Origin: VXYL01 sp965203685
GTDB lineage: Bacteria > Pseudomonadota > Gammaproteobacteria > Pseudomonadales > Azotimanducaceae
Direction: 5' to 3'
NCBI GenBank assembly: GCA_965203685.1
Contig: OZ241908.1
Location: 2,480,001 to 2,544,000 of the forward strand
DNA: 64,000 nt
This document shows positions 59,865-64,000 of this stretch, one piece after another (the stretch's first letter is position 1; every line of letters begins with the position of its first letter). Both the position numbers and the translations under genes were made by a program. The notes under the pieces were generated by a model. It made no database searches and was not told where the DNA came from. It saw only the letters and a list, made by a program, of their open reading frames with translations.

Positions 59865-61352
59865 TACCGACGGTTGCTCGCAGCGACGGTTGCGCTCGTT
59901 GTCGCGCCCGCGTACGCCGCAATCGAAGATCATCAATGGTGCCGGACTGAAACCGAGCACTTCGACCTGGTCACGGACCTGGATCTACGCAGCACGGCCG
60001 AGCTTTTCTACTCCCTGGACCGGTTCCGGGCATCGGCCTCCGCGCTGTTGCCCGGCCTGCCCCCGGATCACCCGGCCCCACTGAAGATCCTCGTCTTCAA
60101 GAACACGCGCGACTTCGCCCTCTTCTACCAATCCCCCAACATCGCGGGATTCATGCGCCCGACCCTCAACCGGAGTCTCCTGGCGTTCGGCCCGGACCGC
60201 AACGGTCGCCACCTACACGCGATTGCCTTCCACGAGTACACGCACTATCTCCTACGCAGCCGGGCCACCGTCAACCTGCCGATCTGGTACGAGGAAGGAC
60301 TGGCCTCGTACCTTTCCACCTTGGACATGGACCCCGCGGGCGTCGTCACGGTCGGTCGGGGACCGAGCCCGTTGCTCGCGTTCGTGGTCAAGCAGCCGGA
60401 ACTCCCCTTGGAGGACGTCATCGCAGAGCGCTTCCGCCTCGACTGGCAGCGACACGACCTGTCCGACATCTACACCCTCGCCTGGGGCATCGTGCGTTTC
60501 CTGCATCATGCAAGGCGACCGGACGGCAGCATGTACGCCGAGCAACTCGGCGACATGCTCGACGCGATCGACCGAGGCGCGACGTCGGCGGACGCGATCC
60601 GCGAGCACTTAGAGTTCGAGCCCAGCGAACTTCAAGACCTGATGCGCCATTACTACGACGGCAGCGAGGAGAGCACGCTCGGCGTGTTCAAGTTCGCGGT
60701 CGAGGACTACGAGATGCCGGCGTTCGATCGCACCTGCCTCGACCCGGACGAGGCGCGCCAGGTACTTGCCGATGCCGTGGGCTTCCGCCGTGCGGACCTA
60801 GCCGGGCAACTTTACGACGACATCCTCGAACGCAAACCGCGGCATATCGGTGCCCTCCTCGGTCGATCGCGTGCCCACCCGGATGCCGATGTCCGGCGCC
60901 AAGCTGCCCGTCAAGCGTATGCGGTGGACCCGCAGGATCCGGCCGTGAACCTGCGCATGGCAGAGATCAGCGTCACGCCTTGCGGGGAAGACGTTGCCGA
61001 CTGCGAACGCGACTGGGATGCGGCCAAGGCGTTCTACCAAGTCGCCCTCGGCCCCGACAGGGACCGTGCCGACGCGGCGTTCGGGCTGGGAATGGTCTAC
61101 CTGCGCGACGGACAGCCCGAAGAAGCCCTGGAATACTTGGCGGTGGCCTATACCCGCGCGCCCTGGTCGCCGCGGGTCAACTACTACCTCGGGGAGGCGT
61201 TCGGAATGCTCGGGGTGGTCGATCTTGCCCGCCGGCACCTGCGCAAGACGCAGTTCTGGGACCCGGAACTACCGTGGCGGGAACGTGCGGCCCGGGCGCT
61301 CGCTAGGCTCGATACCGCTGCGGCGGCGGAGGCGTCGACACCCTTGCAGTGA
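59844..61352 (+). CDS. Secreted gluzincin-type zinc peptidase-like protein with TPR region
   Basis: 502 residues from the ATG at 59844, chosen because it gives a signal peptide (RRLLAATVALVVAPAYA) and starts 16 bp after the ugd stop. Zinc motif HEYTH (130-134) followed by WYEEGLASYL (148-157), the His-His-Glu arrangement of gluzincin metalloproteases (DUF1570-like). The C-terminal ~200 residues form TPR-like helices (AFGLGMVYLRDGQPEEALEY and VNYYLGEAFGMLGVVDLARR). Likely periplasmic; substrate unknown. Its first codons come from an intergenic repeat copy. Confidence 0.8.
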   Translation: MRTWTSAYRRLLAATVALVVAPAYAAIEDHQWCRTETEHFDLVTDLDLRSTAELFYSLDRFRASASALLPGLPPDHPAPLKILVFKNTRDFALFYQSPNIAGFMRPTLNRSLLAFGPDRNGRHLHAIAFHEYTHYLLRSRATVNLPIWYEEGLASYLSTLDMDPAGVVTVGRGPSPLLAFVVKQPELPLEDVIAERFRLDWQRHDLSDIYTLAWGIVRFLHHARRPDGSMYAEQLGDMLDAIDRGATSADAIREHLEFEPSELQDLMRHYYDGSEESTLGVFKFAVEDYEMPAFDRTCLDPDEARQVLADAVGFRRADLAGQLYDDILERKPRHIGALLGRSRAHPDADVRRQAARQAYAVDPQDPAVNLRMAEISVTPCGEDVADCERDWDAAKAFYQVALGPDRDRADAAFGLGMVYLRDGQPEEALEYLAVAYTRAPWSPRVNYYLGEAFGMLGVVDLARRHLRKTQFWDPELPWRERAARALARLDTAAAAEASTPLQ

Positions 61353-61355
61353 GCT

Positions 61356-61371
61356 TGGGTACGCGGGCCTC
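61356..61371. repeat. Partial copy of the sppA-downstream repeat
   Basis: TGGGTACGCGGGCCTC matches the sequence leading into the hairpin at 53807-53822, after which the two diverge (CCGGGTAAGC versus TCGGCCCGC). Lies just past the stop of the zinc-peptidase-like gene. Confidence 0.5.
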
Positions 61372-61403
61372 CCGGGTAAGCAATAGCGGACGCGAACCGC
61401 GGA

Positions 61404-62315
61404 TCACCAGTCTTCCTGCAGTTCCCTGATCAGTTCGCCGGCGGTCTGGATGCGTTCGTCCGCCGCCAGCCGCAGGCATTGCATGCAGATCGCCTCTAAG
61501 CGCGCGGGGACGAGGGTATTCGCGACCTGCGAAGGCAACGCGAGGTCGCCGGTGAGCGTCTGGTTGAGGATTTCGTCGACGCTCTCGCCGACGACGGGCG
61601 GTCGCCCCGTGAGGACTTCGTAGAGCACGGCACCGAGGCTGTAGATGTCCGTCCGGTAGTCCAGGTCGCTGTCGTTGCGGATCTGCTCGGGAGACATGTA
61701 CGAAATGGTGCCCTCGAGCGGGTCTTGGTCCACCGCTTCGGACTCGCCGTCGGGATGCCAGACCTTGGCCAGTCCCCAGTCCATCAACAGGACCTCGCCG
61801 AACGGGCCGACCAAGACGTTTTCCGGCTTGATGTCGCGGTGCGCCACGCCATGCCCATGCGCGTATTCGAGGGCATGGCCCACCTGGATCACGACTTCCA
61901 CGAGCCGCGTCAGGTCGTAGCGTTCGCGGAAGTCGAAGATCTCGCGCAGCGTGTAGCCGTGCACCAGTTTCATCGTGAAGTAGAAGTGCCCGCGCATGTC
62001 GCGGCCGATCTCGTAGGTCGGTACCGTGTTCGGGTGCTGCAGCATCGCGGAGACCCGTGCTTCGCGCACGAAACGACGCTGTTGGTCGGGGTCTTCCGCG
62101 AACTCCGGCTTCAGCGTCTTGTAGCAGACGACCCGCATCAGGTGCAGGTCCTTGCACGACTGGATGATCGACCGTCCGCCCCGCGCGATGGTCTTGAAGT
62201 ACGCATAGCGCGTATGGGGATGGATGCGCTTAGGTAACGGGTTGTCCGTGTCCTTCAGCGTGACGACCGGATAGTCGTCCTCGGCTTGCGGAAACCGCGG
62301 GGTGCGTTGACTCAC
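61404..62315 (-). CDS. Serine/threonine protein kinase (Hanks type)
   Basis: 303 residues from the GTG at 62315, which overlaps the preceding stop as GTGA; the longer frame upstream is a shadow of the neighbouring gene. Motifs: glycine loop ARGGRSII, Lys in CYKTLKPE, alpha-C Glu in RRFVREARVSAML, catalytic loop HRDIKPENV, DWG in LLMDWGLAKV (a common bacterial DFG variant) and GTISYMSPEQI. All key residues are present, so it should be active, unlike the pseudokinase at 10.8-13.1 kb. No membrane or sensor domain; cytoplasmic. Confidence 0.9.
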   Translation of the reverse strand: MSQRTPRFPQAEDDYPVVTLKDTDNPLPKRIHPHTRYAYFKTIARGGRSIIQSCKDLHLMRVVCYKTLKPEFAEDPDQQRRFVREARVSAMLQHPNTVPTYEIGRDMRGHFYFTMKLVHGYTLREIFDFRERYDLTRLVEVVIQVGHALEYAHGHGVAHRDIKPENVLVGPFGEVLLMDWGLAKVWHPDGESEAVDQDPLEGTISYMSPEQIRNDSDLDYRTDIYSLGAVLYEVLTGRPPVVGESVDEILNQTLTGDLALPSQVANTLVPARLEAICMQCLRLAADERIQTAGELIRELQEDW

Positions 62316-63199
62316 GACGTCTCCACCCGGCGCAAGCGCTCGATCAGGCTCGAAGTGTCCCACCGGCCGCCGCCAAAGGCCTGCACGTCCGCGTAGAACT
62401 GATCGACCAGGGCCGCAAGTGGCATGCGCGCGTCCACTTCGCGGGCTGCAGCCAGGGTCATGTCGAGGTCCTTGCGCATCCAGTTCACCGCGAAACCGAA
62501 CTCGAACTCGCGGCGTGCCATCGTTGCCGCCCGGTTGTCCATCTGCCAAGACTGTGCGGCACCTTGGGAAATCACGTCGACCACGGCATCAAGATCCAGC
62601 CCCACCTTCTCGGCGAAATGCAGGCCTTCCGAGAGCCCCTGCACGATGCCGGCGATGCAGACCTGATTGACCATCTTCGTGAGTTGGCCACTGCCGACAT
62701 CGCCCATGAGCTTGACGATCTTGGCGTACGAATCGATTACGCCCTGCGCTCGGTCGAACACCGCTGTGTCGCCGCCAGCCATCACCGAGAGTTGCCCGTT
62801 CTCTGCGCCGGCCTGGCCACCGCTGACCGGCGCGTCCAAGAAACCGACCCCGCGTTCCGCGCCAGCCGCCGCCAGTTCCCGCGCAAGCTTGGCCGATGCG
62901 GTGGTGTGGTCGACCACGATCGCACCCTCCCCGGCCCCGGCGAAGATGCCGTCGTCCCCGTAGCTGACGCTCCGTACGTCGTCGTCGTTGCCGACACACA
63001 TGAAGACGATCTCGGCACCCTCGGCCGCCTGCCGCGGCGTCGGCGCCGCACGGCCTTCGTTGTCTTGCAGCCAAGCGTCGGCCCGGGCGGTGGTCCGGTT
63101 GTAGACGCAGACCCGGTGTCCGGCCCGCGCGAGATGCCCTGCCATGGGGTAGCCCATGATGCCGAGGCCAACGAAGGCCACGTCCTGACTGTCGGTCAT
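62312..63199 (-). CDS. 3-hydroxyisobutyrate-dehydrogenase-family NAD(P)-dependent oxidoreductase
   Basis: 295 residues from the ATG at 63199 (MTDSQDVAFVGLGIMG). Rossmann motif FVGLGIMGYPMAGHLARAGH with R in VYNRTTARAD (NADP-type hint), DAPVSGGQAGAENGQLSVMA, and the catalytic Lys in GSGQLTKMVNQV. Acts on beta-hydroxyacids such as 3-hydroxyisobutyrate, tartronate semialdehyde or similar. Coupled to the downstream kinase gene by overlap; divergent from selA. Confidence 0.9.
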   Translation of the reverse strand: MTDSQDVAFVGLGIMGYPMAGHLARAGHRVCVYNRTTARADAWLQDNEGRAAPTPRQAAEGAEIVFMCVGNDDDVRSVSYGDDGIFAGAGEGAIVVDHTTASAKLARELAAAGAERGVGFLDAPVSGGQAGAENGQLSVMAGGDTAVFDRAQGVIDSYAKIVKLMGDVGSGQLTKMVNQVCIAGIVQGLSEGLHFAEKVGLDLDAVVDVISQGAAQSWQMDNRAATMARREFEFGFAVNWMRKDLDMTLAAAREVDARMPLAALVDQFYADVQAFGGGRWDTSSLIERLRRVETS

Positions 63200-63311
63200 T
63201 AGCAATCCTCAAGTCGCCCGCCCGCCGGGCGCAAAACGGCCACGATACCACCGGCGACAGCGGTGTTTCATGGCCCCAACACCCCGATTGCGCTGGTGAT
63301 AGGCTCCGCGC

Positions 63312-64000
63312 ATGTCTCGCCGCCGTCTGCCCAGCGTCGACCGCGTTCTGCAGCACACTGCCATGCGCGACACCGTGCGCGATTGGGGTTTGAAGACCGT
63401 AAAATCAGCCGTCGTCGCCCTGCAGGACGACCTCCGCGCCGTTGACACGAGCGACGTCCCGGGTTGGGCTGCCGACCCAGAAGCCTACGAACCACACGTC
63501 AGGGCGTGGCTCACCGCCCATGTCGGGCACGGTTACGTCCCGGTATTCAACCTAACCGGCACCATCATCCACACCAACCTCGGCCGCAGTCTGCTCGATC
63601 CCGGGATGCTGACCGATGCCCTGACGTCGGCAACCCGTCCGGTCACGCTCGAGTACGACCTTCGCGCGGGACGGCGTGGCCACCGCGAGGGCATCGTGGC
63701 CCACCGTCTGCGGCTGCTGACCGGCGCCGAAGCCGCCACCGTCGTCAACAACAACGCCGCCGCCGTGCTACTCGTGCTGAACACCCTGGCCCGCGGCAAG
63801 GAAGTGCCGGTGTCGCGCGGCGAACTGATCGAGATCGGCGGCAGTTTCCGTCTGCCGGAGGTCATGGAACGGGCGGGCTGCACGCTCCGCGAAGTGGGCA
63901 CGACGAATCGAACGCATCCGGACGACTACCGACGCGCCATCGGCGACGACACGGCGTTGCTGCTGAAGGCGCATCCAAGCAACTACCGCATCGAGGGCTT
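63312..64000 (+). CDS. selA: L-seryl-tRNA(Sec) selenium transferase (partial, 3' end outside window)
   Basis: About 229 residues from the ATG at 63312. SelA signatures: LPSVDRVLQHTAMRD, FNLTGTIIHTNLGRSLLDPG, TLEYDLRAGRRGHREG, AATVVNNNAAAVLL and ISRGELIEIGGSFRLPEVM-like stretch, plus GTTNRTHPDDY. The PLP-binding Lys is beyond the window. Converts Ser-tRNA(Sec) to Sec-tRNA(Sec), so the organism probably makes selenoproteins; selB and selC are not in view. Confidence 0.95.
   Translation, partial: MSRRRLPSVDRVLQHTAMRDTVRDWGLKTVKSAVVALQDDLRAVDTSDVPGWAADPEAYEPHVRAWLTAHVGHGYVPVFNLTGTIIHTNLGRSLLDPGMLTDALTSATRPVTLEYDLRAGRRGHREGIVAHRLRLLTGAEAATVVNNNAAAVLLVLNTLARGKEVPVSRGELIEIGGSFRLPEVMERAGCTLREVGTTNRTHPDDYRRAIGDDTALLLKAHPSNYRIEG

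Noticed and set aside
1..64000. CRISPR arrays, tRNA, rRNA or intact insertion sequences
   Set aside because: No regularly spaced direct repeats, tRNA cloverleaf with CCA-side features, rRNA or transposase motif was seen on reading; short tRNAs could still be missed without a covariance search.

Overview
The window is GC-rich, densely packed DNA with short intergenic gaps, many overlapping start/stop codons and frequent GTG/TTG starts. Gene content (Sec-type SelA, 67K-type SppA, TctABC, ETF/ETF-QO, glutathione reductase, a PdsR/PdsS-like two-component pair, a GlnE-like module) points to a Pseudomonadota chromosome, probably a gammaproteobacterium-like uncultured lineage; this placement is inference. 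No rRNA, tRNA, CRISPR array or intact insertion sequence was seen. The annotation rests on reading translations by eye; no database search was possible.

Region 1 (1-9.7 kb, all minus strand) is the most unusual part. Reading in transcription order it encodes a TauD-like Fe(II)/2OG dioxygenase, a short HlyD-like adaptor, an NHLP-type peptidase/ABC exporter, a second NHLP-type ABC exporter, a protein with a nitrile-hydratase-like leader (NHLP) joined to a squalene-cyclase-like alpha-barrel domain, and an AlkB-type membrane hydroxylase that continues in frame into a GlnE-like (glutamine synthetase adenylyltransferase) segment and runs off the window. This looks like a RiPP-type export machine whose leader sits on a ~330-residue terpene-cyclase-like domain instead of a short peptide.

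Region 2 (9.9-24 kb): a secreted MORN-repeat protein overlapping a membrane-anchored pseudokinase; a metallo-beta-lactamase-fold hydrolase; a second TauD-like dioxygenase; a bactofilin and a methyltransferase-like protein; a small minus-strand hypothetical; a PdsS/PdsR-like histidine kinase and response regulator; a NadR-like kinase; an aminoglycoside/choline-kinase-like phosphotransferase; a ferritin-like diiron protein followed by a CoxE-like VWA protein.

Region 3 (24-35 kb): a minus-strand run of PfkB kinase, CPT-like kinase, sirtuin and a Sel1-like secreted protein, divergent from a NupC-type nucleoside transporter; threonine aldolase; a lone ExbD; then an SMP-30/TctC/TctB/TctA/CPBP-protease operon and a BON-domain lipoprotein.

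Region 4 (35-43 kb) is acyl-CoA metabolism: CaiB-type CoA-transferase, acyl-CoA dehydrogenase, SDR, EtfA/EtfB and ETF-ubiquinone oxidoreductase, which together would pass electrons from acyl-CoA oxidation to ubiquinone.

Region 5 (43-48.2 kb) is an accessory-looking island between ETF-QO and core genes: a nuclease-like hypothetical, two small membrane proteins (one with a histone-fold-like segment, one with a HEPN-like tail), a DUF4143-type ATPase behind a 28-bp palindrome, and an AlbA_2/Schlafen-like protein.

Region 6 (48.2-64 kb): DUF1285 protein, MoaA, MurF, an alpha/beta hydrolase, SppA, an AGCS symporter with an unusual ~100-residue insert, alkaline phosphatase, glutathione reductase, UDP-glucose dehydrogenase, a secreted zinc-peptidase/TPR protein, a Ser/Thr kinase, a 3-hydroxyisobutyrate-dehydrogenase-like enzyme and the 5' part of selA. 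A short palindromic repeat (core GCGGACGAGGACGTCCGC and variants) recurs at four sites in regions 2, 4 and 6 and once supplies the first codons of a gene.
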